Below are positions 53,449-61,937 of a stretch of DNA of 64,000 nucleotides, piece after piece (position 1 is the stretch's first letter; each line of letters opens with the position of its first letter). Source of the DNA: Mobilitalea torta. Lineage in GTDB: Bacteria; Bacillota; Clostridia; Lachnospirales; Lachnospiraceae. Made by a program: the position numbers and the translations under genes. A model generated the notes under the pieces. That model was not told the origin of the DNA. It worked only from the letters and a program-made list of their open reading frames with translations, and did no database searches. The stretch is taken from positions 57,822 to 121,821 of the forward strand of contig NZ_JBNPXH010000017.1 in NCBI RefSeq assembly GCF_050433395.1, given 5' to 3'.

Positions 53449-53868
53449 TTATTTTTCGGTTTGTTCTGTCATCAATTCCCATCGCATACCAAACTTATCA
53501 ATCAATGAAACAAAGCACGAACTATACGATGTACTCTGCATTGGATGAATAATTTTACATCCTCTTGACACTATTTCGTATGCTGCTTTAACCTCATCAG
53601 CTGTTTCAAAAGTAAGTACCAAGGATACCGTATTGCCTTCTGGTGCAGCATTACCGGTATCGTCAGTCATCATAATACGTTGGTTTCCAATTATTATTTC
53701 CGCATGGTAAACCAAATTATTATCACCATCATCAGATATGCAATCCTCTGGGTTTGCATCCGAGTTACACAATAATATTTTGATTTCTGCTCCAAAAGCT
53801 ACTTTATATAATTCTATTGCCTGTTTGCAATTTCCTGGAAAGTGAAAATTCGGGGTTACATAAATCAT
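53449..53868 (-). CDS. VOC family (PhnB/glyoxalase-like) protein
   Basis: A 139-residue vicinal oxygen chelate protein of the PhnB type (NFHFPGNCKQAIELYKVAFGAEI, shown by NFHFPGNCKQAIELYK and AEIIIGNQRIMMTDD). Members are metal-dependent isomerases, hydrolases or antibiotic-binding proteins; the activity is unassigned. The start is ATG 53868 with a weak GAAGGATG site. Its 3' end abuts the response-regulator fragment. Its base composition is more AT-rich than its neighbours, consistent with later acquisition. Confidence 0.85.
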   Translation of the reverse strand: MIYVTPNFHFPGNCKQAIELYKVAFGAEIKILLCNSDANPEDCISDDGDNNLVYHAEIIIGNQRIMMTDDTGNAAPEGNTVSLVLTFETADEVKAAYEIVSRGCKIIHPMQSTSYSSCFVSLIDKFGMRWELMTEQTEK

Positions 53869-54143
53869 ATCTGCCCATCCTTCATAATCAACAAATTATC
53901 TGCATTTTTATATCCCATAACGGACAATCGTTCCATGCTCTATATTAGCTTTACTAATACTTATAATATAGATTTTTTTGATTTACATTATAGCATACAG
54001 AAAATATCAAAACAAATTAAAGTTTAATTATAATCAAACTTTGCCTCTGATTGGCCTACTACCTCAAAAACCAATATACAAATTCCTGTTCACCTGTATA
54101 GCATAAATAATATATATCCTCATAGTACCATGTTTTATTGCAT

Positions 54144-54188
54144 AAAAAAAGATATAGCTTCTCCTTGATGGAGAAGCTATATCTTTTT
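54144..54188 (-). terminator. Terminator of the first tRNA operon
   Basis: A 19-base-pair perfect stem with a five-base loop directly after tRNA-Leu on minus, with a run of T on the 3' side. The preceding 54000-54143 stretch holds no gene that I can support. Confidence 0.9.
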
Positions 54189-54190
54189 GA

Positions 54191-54270
54191 TGCGGATGAA
54201 GGGACTTGAACCCCCACTCTCTCGAACCAGAACCTAAATCTGGCGCGTCTGCCAATTCCGCCACATCCGC
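54191..54270 (-). tRNA. tRNA-Leu (TAG)
   Basis: Acceptor GCGGATG/CATCCGC, anticodon stem CCAGA/TCTGG with loop TTTAGGT, and a TTCAAGT T-loop. The 3' CCA is not encoded. The last tRNA before the terminator. Confidence 0.9.
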
Positions 54271-54295
54271 TGATTTGCAATTCTTTCTAAAGCAA

Positions 54296-54368
54296 TGAGA
54301 TATCCGGGATTCGAACCCGGGACACCATGATTAAAAGTCATGTGCTCTACCGACTGAGCTAATATCCC
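54296..54368 (-). tRNA. tRNA-Lys (TTT)
   Basis: Acceptor GGGATAT pairs with ATATCTC (one G-U), anticodon loop CTTTTAA in stem CATGA/TCATG, T-loop TTCGAAT. No encoded CCA. Confidence 0.93.
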
Positions 54369-54381
54369 ATAAATAAAACTA

Positions 54382-54454
54382 CTGGGCTAGGTGGATTCGA
54401 ACCACCGTAATGCAGGAGTCAAAGTCCTGTGCCTTACCGCTTGGCGATAGCCCA
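54382..54454 (-). tRNA. tRNA-Gln (TTG)
   Basis: Acceptor TGGGCTA/TAGCCCA with discriminator G, anticodon loop CTTTGAC in stem CAGGA/TCCTG. No encoded CCA. Confidence 0.93.
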
Positions 54455-54514
54455 TTAAATTGCCCCTATTGAAAACGAAAAGTCTTTTCAGACTTTTCTG
54501 TAGGTTCAATATAG

Positions 54515-54589
54515 GGTGGGTAAAGGGATTCGAACCCTTGGCCTCCAGAGCCACAATCTGGCGCGCTAACCAACTGCGCTATACCCACC
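54515..54589 (-). tRNA. tRNA-His (GTG)
   Basis: Acceptor GTGGGTA/TACCCAC with the extra G(-1):C73 pair characteristic of tRNA-His; anticodon loop TTGTGGC in stem CCAGA/TCTGG. Confidence 0.93.
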
Positions 54590-54623
54590 ATAAACACCTT
54601 GTCTTCATCCTTAAGATGAAAAA

Positions 54624-54697
54624 TGTGCCAGAAGGGATTCGAACCCCCGACACATGGCTTAGAAGGCCATTGCTCTATCCAACTGAGCTACTAGCAC
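54624..54697 (-). tRNA. tRNA-Arg (TCT)
   Basis: Acceptor GTGCTAG/CTGGCAC with one wobble, anticodon loop CTTCTAA in stem ATGGC/GCCAT, T-loop TTCGAAT. Confidence 0.93.
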
Positions 54698-54742
54698 ATA
54701 TGGTGTGATACGGTCTTATGTTCTGCATAATTCCAAATATCA

Positions 54743-54813
54743 AGCGGGTGATGGGAATCGAACCCACGTATCTAGCTTGGAAGGCTAGTGTTCTACCATT
54801 GAACTACACCCGC
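54743..54813 (-). tRNA. tRNA-Gly (TCC)
   Basis: Acceptor GCGGGTG/CACCCGC with discriminator T, anticodon loop CTTCCAA in stem CTAGC/GCTAG. Confidence 0.93.
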
Positions 54814-54888
54814 ATAAGGATTACTATATTAATTTGTACAAACGGCCGATGGGACCGGGTGTTATGCCAGGGCTTCATTGGTTCTTCA

Positions 54889-54963
<75 letters not shown>

Positions 54964-55090
54964 AATTGGCAATTTCCAAATCACACACTGGCTGTCAATG
55001 TATTGACTGTTATTGACTACACGTTCCGAACATGCCCTGTAATCTGTACTTTCAAGGTTTTCTACTCGTTCCAGCCGTGACGCAAGATTT

Positions 55091-55119
55091 ATTATATAAT
55101 AGCATTCCGTTATTGTCAA
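55091..55119 (-). promoter_or_regulatory. Consensus promoter of the first tRNA operon
   Basis: On minus, TTGACA and TATAAT, both perfect, are separated by 17 bases. The leader to tRNA-Pro is about 120 bases. This is the strongest promoter seen in the window. Confidence 0.85.
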
Positions 55120-55137
55120 CACATTTTTATAACTTTT

Positions 55138-55620
55138 TTATTTCCGGTAATTCAATGTAAAATGAGCCTCCCCCTTGGCGTCTATCTCCATAATAATAAA
55201 GGTAGGAATCCTGCCATTCTGTCTTGGCAGTGCCAGACTCCCCGGGTTAATGGTCCATATGCTGCCGGTGACATCGATCAGCGGAACATGGGTATGTCCA
55301 AACATTACGATATCCGCATTGTGTTTCTTTGCCGCCTCCAGCACTCCGTTCCTGCCAAAATTCACACCATAGCGATGTCCATGGGTCAGCAGTACTCTGT
55401 ATTTGCCGATGGTGATAAGCTTTTCTCCCGGCAGACCATTGAAAAAATCGTTATTTCCCGATACAAACTCTACCGGGCAGGTCATACTGGAACGGATATA
55501 TTCCTCCCCGCCCTCAAAATCGCCGAGATGAATCAGCAGGTCAATGGGGCCGATCCGGTTAACCGTATCAATTAAGCACTGGTTTCTGCCATGGGTGTCA
55601 CTAACAATCAGTATCTTCAT
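55138..55620 (-). CDS. YfcE/MJ0936-family metallophosphoesterase
   Basis: A 160-residue calcineurin-like phosphoesterase. Metal ligands are in VSDTHGR, LGDFEGG, GNND, LTHGHRYG and GHTHVP. The family hydrolyses phosphodiesters such as cyclic nucleotides in vitro. The start is ATG 55620. It is the last of three genes with rdgB and an amidase, 21 bases after rdgB, and ends just before the tRNA promoter. Confidence 0.93.
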   Translation of the reverse strand: MKILIVSDTHGRNQCLIDTVNRIGPIDLLIHLGDFEGGEEYIRSSMTCPVEFVSGNNDFFNGLPGEKLITIGKYRVLLTHGHRYGVNFGRNGVLEAAKKHNADIVMFGHTHVPLIDVTGSIWTINPGSLALPRQNGRIPTFIIMEIDAKGEAHFTLNYRK

Positions 55621-55641
55621 CCTATATCACCATTCCTGCTT

Positions 55642-56235
55642 CTATAAATAATCCCTTATTGCTTCTTTTATGGCCTTCAATGCCTTCCCTCTGTGGCTGA
55701 TCCTGTTCTTTTGCTCACCGGACATCTGGGCTGTAGTACAGCCATATTCGGGAACATAGAAGATGGGGTCATAGCCAAAGCCATTGGAGCCGGCGATCTT
55801 CTCTGCAATAAGTCCCTCGATATCAGCTCTTCTTGTTATGATCTCCCCGTGGGGAAAGGCACAGGCAATCACGCATACAAACCTGGCTCTGCGCTCTTCT
55901 TCCCGGGCATTCCTGAGCTGGTCGATGATATACTGATTTTTAATATCGTAGGAGGTATCCTCTCCCATAAATCTGGCCGAATAGACTCCCGGAGCCTTAT
56001 CCAGATAGTCCACCTCCAAGCCTGAATCGTCTGCCAAAACAATTTCACCGGTCAGCTCCATCACGGCCCTGGCCTTAATTACCGCATTTTCCTCAAAAGT
56101 CTTACCATTTTCCTCAATCTCTGTATTGACCCCCGCCTCCTTCATGGACAGCAATTCAATATCCAGATCTTTTAGTATCTCTCTTATTTCTCCCATTTTG
56201 CCCTCATTCGAGGTGGCAAATATTACCTTCTTCAT
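55642..56235 (-). CDS. rdgB: XTP/dITP diphosphatase (RdgB/HAM1 family)
   Basis: A 197-residue house-cleaning enzyme hydrolysing inosine and xanthosine triphosphates to monophosphates. The IFATSNEGKMGEIREIL start, DDSGLEVDYLDKAPGVYSAR and the final SHRGKAL motif are diagnostic. The start was set at ATG 56235 behind GGAGG; upstream open frame is ignored. Its gene lies between the amidase and the phosphoesterase, with 38 and 21 bases between. Confidence 0.95.
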   Translation of the reverse strand: MKKVIFATSNEGKMGEIREILKDLDIELLSMKEAGVNTEIEENGKTFEENAVIKARAVMELTGEIVLADDSGLEVDYLDKAPGVYSARFMGEDTSYDIKNQYIIDQLRNAREEERRARFVCVIACAFPHGEIITRRADIEGLIAEKIAGSNGFGYDPIFYVPEYGCTTAQMSGEQKNRISHRGKALKAIKEAIRDYL

Positions 56236-56273
56236 GAAAACCTCCGCAAGTATTCCATTCGTTCTGCCGTATA

Positions 56274-57557
56274 TCATTCTCTTACAGCGGGCAATTCCTC
56301 AAAGGCCCGCATGATGCCATTATAGATTCCCCTGGCAATCAGCTGCTGGTTGCCAGCATCGATCAGATAATCCAAATCCTTCTGATTGGACAGATATCCA
56401 ATTTCAATTAATATCATGGGCACCTGTGCCTTGTCCATGATAAAAATCTCCTTATCCCTCTTTAAGACTACGCCCCTCTGCTTTATGTCCGTTATTTCCC
56501 CCAGCTCATCAGAGAAAAGCTGTGCCAGTTTCTTATTGGATACCCCATAATACTCTCTGTCATAATACAGCACCTCGGCTCCGTTGGGAGAGGTTACCGT
56601 ACTGGAATTACAATGAATACTGATATAATAGTCACAGTCCACCGCATTGCCCATCGTTACCCTGGGTCTTAAAAACACCTTGGAATCTGCAGTACGCGTA
56701 TAATACACCTTGATATTCTCCTTGTCAAGCATCTCCTTTAACGCCAGAGCAACATTAAGATTAATATTTTTCTCATAATACTTTTCATCTTTGGAAACAG
56801 CTCCTGCATCCTTACCCCCATGTCCCGGGTCAATGACAAGCACCTTATCATAGACCTCGGAGGGCTTTCTCAGATCAATGAAATAGTAATTCTCATCCTC
56901 ATGGATAATATAGGCATATACCTGATCCAGCACCATCAGCATATCACAGTCAAACAGCCCTGTAGTCTCGTTCTTCTCCAGATGAAGGGTCGCCCCATGA
57001 CTGAGGTCCTTCCCATAATCCCGGGTAACCACCTGGGTAACCGTGCCATCCTCCTCATCCGTCTCCAGGGTCACAATCTCCTGATAGCGCGGCTCTCCAA
57101 GAAAAACATCGCTGCCACGTACTCTCATAATGCCGGAGCAGTCAAAGCTGTCATCGGACAACCCTGTAATATGCAGTCTGATGCTGTGCTCCATATAAAG
57201 ATCCTCCAGTGATAGGGTACTCTCCCCGGATTCCGGCTTTTCAATCACCAGATAACGATCCCCCAGCTGGTTCATCAGGCTTTCCTCCACCTGTGACTCC
57301 AGCTCCGCCAGGGACTGATCCATTTTAAAGGACTCAGCAGCAGGCTCAGGCGCCTGCTCCTCCTCTATCGGCATAGCAACCGCTTTATTTACTGTCTCAA
57401 CCACAATATCATTCTTTTGATAAGTATCCGTATTGATTATATCACTGGCAGAAATCCTCTCCAGCCGATACTGCTGCAAAGCATAAGAGGCCGTAATAAT
57501 CGCAATCATCAGTGCTACGCTTTGCATTGCCGCTTTCCTCAGCAGCGATTTATCCAT
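56274..57557 (-). CDS. N-acetylmuramoyl-L-alanine amidase (Amidase_3)
   Basis: A 427-residue cell-wall hydrolase with an N-terminal membrane anchor or uncleaved signal (about 5-30), a linker and beta domain (about 30-240) and a C-terminal zinc amidase domain. Catalytic residues appear in IDPGHGGKDAG, EKNINLNVALALK, SIHCNSST and LIEIGYLSNQKD. It cleaves the bond between muramic acid and the stem peptide. The start is ATG 57557 behind AGGAGG; a good promoter lies 50 bases upstream. The role may be division or sporulation. Confidence 0.92.
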   Translation of the reverse strand: MDKSLLRKAAMQSVALMIAIITASYALQQYRLERISASDIINTDTYQKNDIVVETVNKAVAMPIEEEQAPEPAAESFKMDQSLAELESQVEESLMNQLGDRYLVIEKPESGESTLSLEDLYMEHSIRLHITGLSDDSFDCSGIMRVRGSDVFLGEPRYQEIVTLETDEEDGTVTQVVTRDYGKDLSHGATLHLEKNETTGLFDCDMLMVLDQVYAYIIHEDENYYFIDLRKPSEVYDKVLVIDPGHGGKDAGAVSKDEKYYEKNINLNVALALKEMLDKENIKVYYTRTADSKVFLRPRVTMGNAVDCDYYISIHCNSSTVTSPNGAEVLYYDREYYGVSNKKLAQLFSDELGEITDIKQRGVVLKRDKEIFIMDKAQVPMILIEIGYLSNQKDLDYLIDAGNQQLIARGIYNGIMRAFEELPAVRE

Positions 57558-57608
57558 AAAGACCTCCTGCTTTTGTAAAATAATTGTCCGGATGTTCATT
57601 CCGCTTAC

Positions 57609-57637
57609 ATTATATAATAACGCAATTATATTCTCAA
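57609..57637 (-). promoter_or_regulatory. Promoter of the amidase-rdgB-phosphoesterase operon
   Basis: On minus TTGAGA and a perfect TATAAT are separated by 17 bases. Confidence 0.65.
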
Positions 57638-57698
57638 TCTTTTTTTGTTTTGCTATCTATTTTTGTAGAATTAAGGGATGATTTACCTCTCTTCATTC

Positions 57699-57727
57699 TT
57701 GCATTTTTGCGGCATTACCAGTATAAT
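57699..57727 (+). promoter_or_regulatory. Promoter of the alpha/beta hydrolase gene
   Basis: TTGCAT and a perfect TATAAT with a 17-base spacer, 54 bases before the start codon. Confidence 0.65.
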
Positions 57728-57781
57728 GAAGGGGAATACAAGATACGGTCTTTCTTACAGTAATAAGGGAGGTTCAGGCAA

Positions 57782-58711
57782 ATGAGCGCTGCTACATATC
57801 AGACATTGAAACAAAAGGACGGCTATATTCTGAAGCTTACACAATATTCCAGTCCGGAGCCGCCAAAAGCCAGTATTCTGCTCCTTCACGGTATGGCAGA
57901 GCACCAGAAGCGTTATCAGTCTTTTGCCCAATACCTGGTTAGCAACGGATACGATGTATATACCTATGACCACAGGGGACACGGATCCGAATGCAAGCTG
58001 AGCGAGCTGGGCTATTTTCATGATTCGAAGGGTTACCAGCTGGTAATAGAGGATGTGATCGCCGCCAGCGAACTGATCCGGCGGAACAACCGCAGCAGCA
58101 GATTCTTCCTCTTCGGCCATAGTATGGGTTCCCTGATTGCAAGAAATGTCATACGGCAATACGATCAATACGATGGTGTTATCCTCTGCGGCACTACCTA
58201 TCCTTCCAGGCTTCTGCTCTCCTCCGGGCTGTTCCTCTCCTCTCTGATCAGCAAATGGAAGGGTCCTAAGCATAAATCTCCGTTTTTAAATAATCTGATG
58301 TTCGGCGGCCGGAAGTACACTTCCTTTTCCAGCCGTACGGCTTATGACTGGCTGTCCAGAAGCCATCCGGCTGTAGGAGCCTATGTACACGATCCCTGCT
58401 GCGGATACATCTGCAGTGCTTCCTTCTATCATGATTTGCTGAAGCTGGCCCAGGGAGGCATCCATAAGAGGCGTATCCGCATGACAAGGACAGATCTCCC
58501 CCTCCTGATCATCAGCGGTGCAAAGGATCCCGTAGGAGGCTATGGGAAGGAAATAGAGAAGTTCCTGACGGTCTTAAAGCGGACCGGCTTCACAAAAGTA
58601 TCCTCCAAGCTCTATCCCGAATGCCGGCATGAGCTTCTGAACGAACTCAATAAGGAGGAGGTATATTCCGATATTCTGCACTGGCTTGAAGAAGCCGTGA
58701 TTAAGAAATAA
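57782..58711 (+). CDS. Alpha/beta hydrolase (lysophospholipase/monoacylglycerol lipase-like)
   Basis: A 309-residue alpha/beta hydrolase. The oxyanion-hole region LLLHGMAEHQKRY and the nucleophile elbow GHSMGS are clear; the acid is likely the Asp of SGAKDPVGG and the base the His of ECRHELLNE. There is no signal peptide. The hydrolase-4 layout is typical of lysophospholipases. The start is ATG 57782 behind GGGAGG. It stands alone and ends in a large hairpin shared with the convergent methyltransferase gene. Confidence 0.92.
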   Translation: MSAATYQTLKQKDGYILKLTQYSSPEPPKASILLLHGMAEHQKRYQSFAQYLVSNGYDVYTYDHRGHGSECKLSELGYFHDSKGYQLVIEDVIAASELIRRNNRSSRFFLFGHSMGSLIARNVIRQYDQYDGVILCGTTYPSRLLLSSGLFLSSLISKWKGPKHKSPFLNNLMFGGRKYTSFSSRTAYDWLSRSHPAVGAYVHDPCCGYICSASFYHDLLKLAQGGIHKRRIRMTRTDLPLLIISGAKDPVGGYGKEIEKFLTVLKRTGFTKVSSKLYPECRHELLNELNKEEVYSDILHWLEEAVIKK

Positions 58712-58713
58712 TA

Positions 58714-58770
58714 AACAGCCGGAGGAAGGTCTGGAGGGTTCCTATGAACCCAGGCCTTTCTCCGGCTGTT
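58714..58770. terminator. Large hairpin between the hydrolase and methyltransferase genes
   Basis: AACAGCCGGAG pairs with CTCCGGCTGTT (11 bp), followed by further imperfect pairing to a four-base loop; convergent genes on both sides. No T run, so termination may depend on other factors. Confidence 0.65.
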
Positions 58771-58794
58771 GCAGCTTATTAATCAAGAGTCTTC

Positions 58795-59943
58795 CTATTT
58801 GTTCAATCTCGGAGGCTTAGGCCCCATGTACTGATAGAAATAGGTCTTCATCATGCCATTATATATCTTGCGGTTTTTATCCGCCTGGCTTCCGATATAT
58901 TTCTGGGCATCCTCATACCCGGTAATAATAAAATAAGACCAGGAATCCAATGCCTTGAAAACTCTTCCCATTTCTTTATATAATTCCGGCAGCTCTTTCT
59001 TCTCCTCCAGCCTCTCTCCATAAGGAGGATTCGTAATAATAAAGCCGTATTTTTTATTGCTGCTCAGCTCTTTGAGAGGTTTTTGCTGAAAATGGATGAG
59101 ATGATCCACGCCCGCCCATCTGGCATTCTGTCTCGCCGCCTTAATAATCTCACCATCCAGGTCATAGCCCTGGATCAAAAGCTCCGCTTCCTTATTCATC
59201 AGACCTTCCGCCTCCTGCTTCGCCTTGGCCCAGCTCTCTTGCGGGACCAGGTTTGACCAGGACTCTGCAAGAAAATTGCGGTTCATTCCCGGCGCGATCT
59301 TTGCGCCAATCATTGCCGCCTCAATAGGAATGGTACCGCTGCCGCAAAAGGGGTCCACCAAAAGGCGGTCCTTATTCCAGGGGGTCAGCATGATTAATGC
59401 CGCCGCCAAGGTCTCTGTAATGGGCGCCTTGCTGGTAAGCCTCCGGTAGCCTCTCTTATGAAGGGACTCTCCGGAGGTATCAATACAGACCGTGACCTCA
59501 TCCTTAAGAATCGTAACCCGAAGGGGATAGGAAGCCCCGTTTTCCTCAAACCAGTCCTGCTTATATTTCATTTTCATCCGTTCAACCATGGCCTTCTTCA
59601 TGATGGATTGGATATCGGAAGGACTGAACAGCTTGCTGTTCACCGAATTGGCCTTCGCCACCCAGAACTTTGCATCCTTGGGAAGGTACTCCTCCCAGGG
59701 AAGCTGCTTTGTATTCTCAAATAATTCATCAAAGGTCTCCGCATGGAAAGATCCGACCTTCAGCAGAACCCTCTCCGTTGTCCTTAAGAATACATTAGCC
59801 CTGGCACAGGTATTTTCATCTCCGGTGTAGGTGACCTTGCCATCCTCCACCTTTGTGATCTCACAGCCCAGATCGGTCAATTCCCTCTTCAGCACCGCCT
59901 CCAGGCCGAAATGACAGGGCGATATATATTCATACTGTTTCAT
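58795..59943 (-). CDS. Class I RNA methyltransferase with THUMP domain (RlmL/YpsC-like)
   Basis: A 382-residue protein with an N-terminal ferredoxin-like and THUMP RNA-binding part (about 1-150) and a Rossmann methyltransferase domain. It carries LVDPFCGSGTIPIEAA (S-adenosylmethionine) and NPPYGERL (base positioning). By family it N2-methylates a guanine of 23S rRNA. It lacks the second methyltransferase domain of E. coli RlmL, as in YpsC of bacilli. The start is ATG 59943 behind GGAGG. Confidence 0.92.
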   Translation of the reverse strand: MKQYEYISPCHFGLEAVLKRELTDLGCEITKVEDGKVTYTGDENTCARANVFLRTTERVLLKVGSFHAETFDELFENTKQLPWEEYLPKDAKFWVAKANSVNSKLFSPSDIQSIMKKAMVERMKMKYKQDWFEENGASYPLRVTILKDEVTVCIDTSGESLHKRGYRRLTSKAPITETLAAALIMLTPWNKDRLLVDPFCGSGTIPIEAAMIGAKIAPGMNRNFLAESWSNLVPQESWAKAKQEAEGLMNKEAELLIQGYDLDGEIIKAARQNARWAGVDHLIHFQQKPLKELSSNKKYGFIITNPPYGERLEEKKELPELYKEMGRVFKALDSWSYFIITGYEDAQKYIGSQADKNRKIYNGMMKTYFYQYMGPKPPRLNK

Positions 59944-60049
59944 AAGTAACCTCCACTCTTATCTTCAGGCATCCCTGGTTCCGCTGCCTGCCAACATCAT
60001 ATTTGCTATAGATATTGTACGGTTCTTTTTGCCTCCCGTCAATGCCAAC

Positions 60050-60358
60050 CTATCTGCTTCTGTCCAATTTCCCGCGATAGGCACGGAGCCCGCCGAAAAG
60101 GCTCTTAATATTATATCCGTATTTACTCAAATCCCTGGCTGCCAGCAGGCTGATATTTCCCCTGTCACAATAGAAAATAAGAAGCTGATTATGCTGAAAC
60201 CGCTTTACATAATCCTCCAGCTCCTCATAAGGAATATTAACAGCTCCAGGAATGTGTCCCGAAGCATACTCATCCCGGTTCCTTAAATCGATAATTAATA
60301 CATTGGGTTTCCCAATATACTGGTCAATGTCATTGGTGCGGATTGTTTCAAATGCCAT
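60050..60358 (-). CDS. Rhodanese-like sulfurtransferase domain protein
   Basis: A 102-residue single rhodanese domain. DLRNRDEYASGHIPGAVNIP is the conserved N-terminal pattern and the catalytic cysteine is in IFYCDRGNIS, with the active loop of six residues (CDRGNIS). It could transfer sulfur or act as a carrier. The start is ATG 60358. Downstream (59944-60049) I see nothing. Confidence 0.9.
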   Translation of the reverse strand: MAFETIRTNDIDQYIGKPNVLIIDLRNRDEYASGHIPGAVNIPYEELEDYVKRFQHNQLLIFYCDRGNISLLAARDLSKYGYNIKSLFGGLRAYRGKLDRSR

Positions 60359-60474
60359 GCTTTATACACCGTCCTTATCTGAAATTCTATTAAAAAATAA
60401 ATTGGCTGCAGAAGTACGCCTTCTGACAACCTTTTTCTGCATTCATCATTTAAAAGTGGCTTCCATAATATTAT

Positions 60475-60634
60475 ATTACAGGAACATAATGCGCGTTCCT
60501 GTAATCAAAGTCTATGATGCAGGCACATCATTCTTATATCTTGTATTACAGGAACATAATGCGCGTGCCTGTAATCAAAGTCTATGACGCAGGCACATCA
60601 TTATCTTGTATTACAGGAACATAATGCGCGTTCC
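60475..60634. repeat. Palindromic tandem repeat, 2.3 copies of about 65-70 bp
   Basis: Each unit starts with a hairpin, ATTACAGGAAC - ATAATGCGC - GTTCCTGTAAT, followed by a spacer with AGTCTATGA and GCAGGCACATCATT. Copies begin at 60475, 60545 and 60610; the third stops after the hairpin's loop. The second hairpin has one mismatch. No coding is visible. Confidence 0.8.
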
Positions 60635-60656
60635 CCTCATAAAGACGGTATGGCAT

Positions 60657-60692
60657 AAAAAACCCCTTCAGTATTTCTCTGAAGGGATTTTT
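60657..60692. terminator. Terminator after the small Asn/Ser-rich gene
   Basis: CCCTTCAG / CTGAAGGG (8 bp) with a seven-base loop, T runs on both strands. On minus it follows the small gene. Confidence 0.8.
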
Positions 60693-60714
60693 GTTGCTTT
60701 TTAGGTTCTTCCTC

Positions 60715-60942
60715 TTAATAATTATTCTCCATGTCTTCGAAATCTCTTACACTGTTTTTGTCTTTGGAAGAATTTCTCGCATCATTCTTGGAGGAATTAT
60801 CACATTTTGTTCCGGACTCGTTGCGGCTATTATCGCTGGTATATGAGTTGGTGCCGCTCTTGTTAGAGCCGGATTTGTTCATATTATTGGATGTGCGGGA
60901 GTTGTTGCTGGTGTTCTTTGAATTGTTATTATTGGTTGTCAT
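60715..60942 (-). CDS. Small Asn/Ser-rich hydrophilic protein
   Basis: A 75-residue, highly charged and polar protein with Asn, Ser, Lys and Thr making up most of it, one Cys and a C-terminal SVRDFEDMENNY. No membrane segment or signal. The start is ATG 60942 behind GGAGG. Its composition recalls gamma-type SASP or other spore-core peptides but no family motif is recognised. Upstream is a candidate sigma-G promoter, which supports forespore expression. Its function is unknown. Confidence 0.7.
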   Translation of the reverse strand: MTTNNNNSKNTSNNSRTSNNMNKSGSNKSGTNSYTSDNSRNESGTKCDNSSKNDARNSSKDKNSVRDFEDMENNY

Positions 60943-60984
60943 AGACGGCCTCCTATAAATAAGTTTGTTTCATAATTACAAGCT

Positions 60985-61013
60985 TATTATGTACTCTTTT
61001 CCATCAAATATTC
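60985..61013 (-). promoter_or_regulatory. Candidate sigma-G promoter for the Asn/Ser-rich gene
   Basis: On minus GAATA and CATAATA are separated by 17 bases, matching the sigma-G consensus (G-N-A-T-R and C-A-T-N-N-T-A). Called by eye; sigma-F has related boxes. Confidence 0.45.
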
Positions 61014-61171
61014 ATTCCTAATCATATATTGATAATTTTATTTCTTATGTGCATCGCTTTGCATAAGATAGTAATTATAGTATCTTTTATCACTATTTAT
61101 TATGGTTTTTGCCTGTAAAAAGTGAATTCTTCAAGATAATTATTGCATATTCAAAAGGACTGCGTTATAAT

Positions 61172-61197
61172 AAAAAAGTGCCAGAGATTACTCTGGC
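61172..61197 (-). terminator. Terminator after the C39-like gene
   Basis: GCCAGAG / CTCTGGC with a four-base loop and six T on minus. A further stem GAAACGACCGC / GCGGTCGTTTC lies at 61239-61273, over the stop codon. Confidence 0.8.
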
Positions 61198-61271
61198 GCA
61201 TTATATAACCCCTTATTAATTATTTATACTCCCCTCATGAAACGACCGCCTGGCTCCCCCTTGCGGTCGTT

Positions 61272-61937
61272 TCACTTTGTATTCCGGGACTCCGGCGATT
61301 TTAAAAAGCTTACAAATCCGCCGCCCAGCCTGGTGGTGCGAAGCCATAATCCTAAGTCAATCTCTTTGCGGATTCCGCTGTCAAGAATCTCTGCCAGAAT
61401 CTGTCCCTGCCCATCACAGGTAAGAGAAATAATAGTGACCCAGTGCCAGGATTCCAGATCTGTTAACTTTCCCCGCTCAAGATTAAGAAACGCTACCGGG
61501 CAGTCCAATTCCAGCGCCGACACAATAAACCCGGTTACTTTATCCTCTTCCGGTCTCTCTGCGCGTACCCTGGGTATATCCAGGACCTCCAGCTTAAGCT
61601 CGGCCTTCTTTGCCTTAAGATAACGCTCCGTCCCGTTTCTCAGCATGGCAGTAGTACGGACTCCGCCCAGGGAGGGCGTAACATAGTTCCACATTTCCCT
61701 CATAAGGAGAAGACATTCCTCTTTGGTCAGTCCCTTTCTCTGCTCCGGCTCCATACCGGAGCAATGGATATAGTAAATAATATTGGCAACCGTGGAAGGT
61801 GCGCAGCCCGACATACGCTGCCAGGGCCTGTCGTACCAGTCCTGGTTGCTCCCATAATACACAATATGATCCGTAATATCGGAAAGCTTATATAAGTCTA
61901 TATTCTTTATTTTTGTTGTCGTCATAGCCTTTACCAA
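61272..61937 (-). CDS. C39-like cysteine protease-fold protein
   Basis: A 221-residue protein recalling the C39-like peptidase fold. A Gln and a Cys in RPWQRMSGCAPSTVANII fit the oxyanion Gln and nucleophile; ESWHWVTIISL and EILDSG supply His and Asp. It has no GG-peptide exporter domain and no signal peptide, so it is not a bacteriocin ABC protease. TTG 61937 with AAGGA looks better than ATG 61925, which is too close to its AAAGG. The substrate is unknown. Confidence 0.6.
   Translation of the reverse strand: MVKAMTTTKIKNIDLYKLSDITDHIVYYGSNQDWYDRPWQRMSGCAPSTVANIIYYIHCSGMEPEQRKGLTKEECLLLMREMWNYVTPSLGGVRTTAMLRNGTERYLKAKKAELKLEVLDIPRVRAERPEEDKVTGFIVSALELDCPVAFLNLERGKLTDLESWHWVTIISLTCDGQGQILAEILDSGIRKEIDLGLWLRTTRLGGGFVSFLKSPESRNTK

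Noticed and set aside
53400..53510. A complete small regulator starting at GTG 53407
   Set aside because: After 11 codons the frame reads the antisense of the VOC gene; it is a truncated remnant, not an intact gene.
54059..54280. Short frames across tRNA-Leu and neighbouring tRNAs (also 54460-54708, 54940-55122 and 63621-63947)
   Set aside because: They translate tRNA genes and their spacers, a well known source of spurious proteins.
60475..60634. Tandem repeats considered as a CRISPR array
   Set aside because: The units are about 65-70 bp with nearly identical spacers and only 2.3 copies; no cas genes are near.
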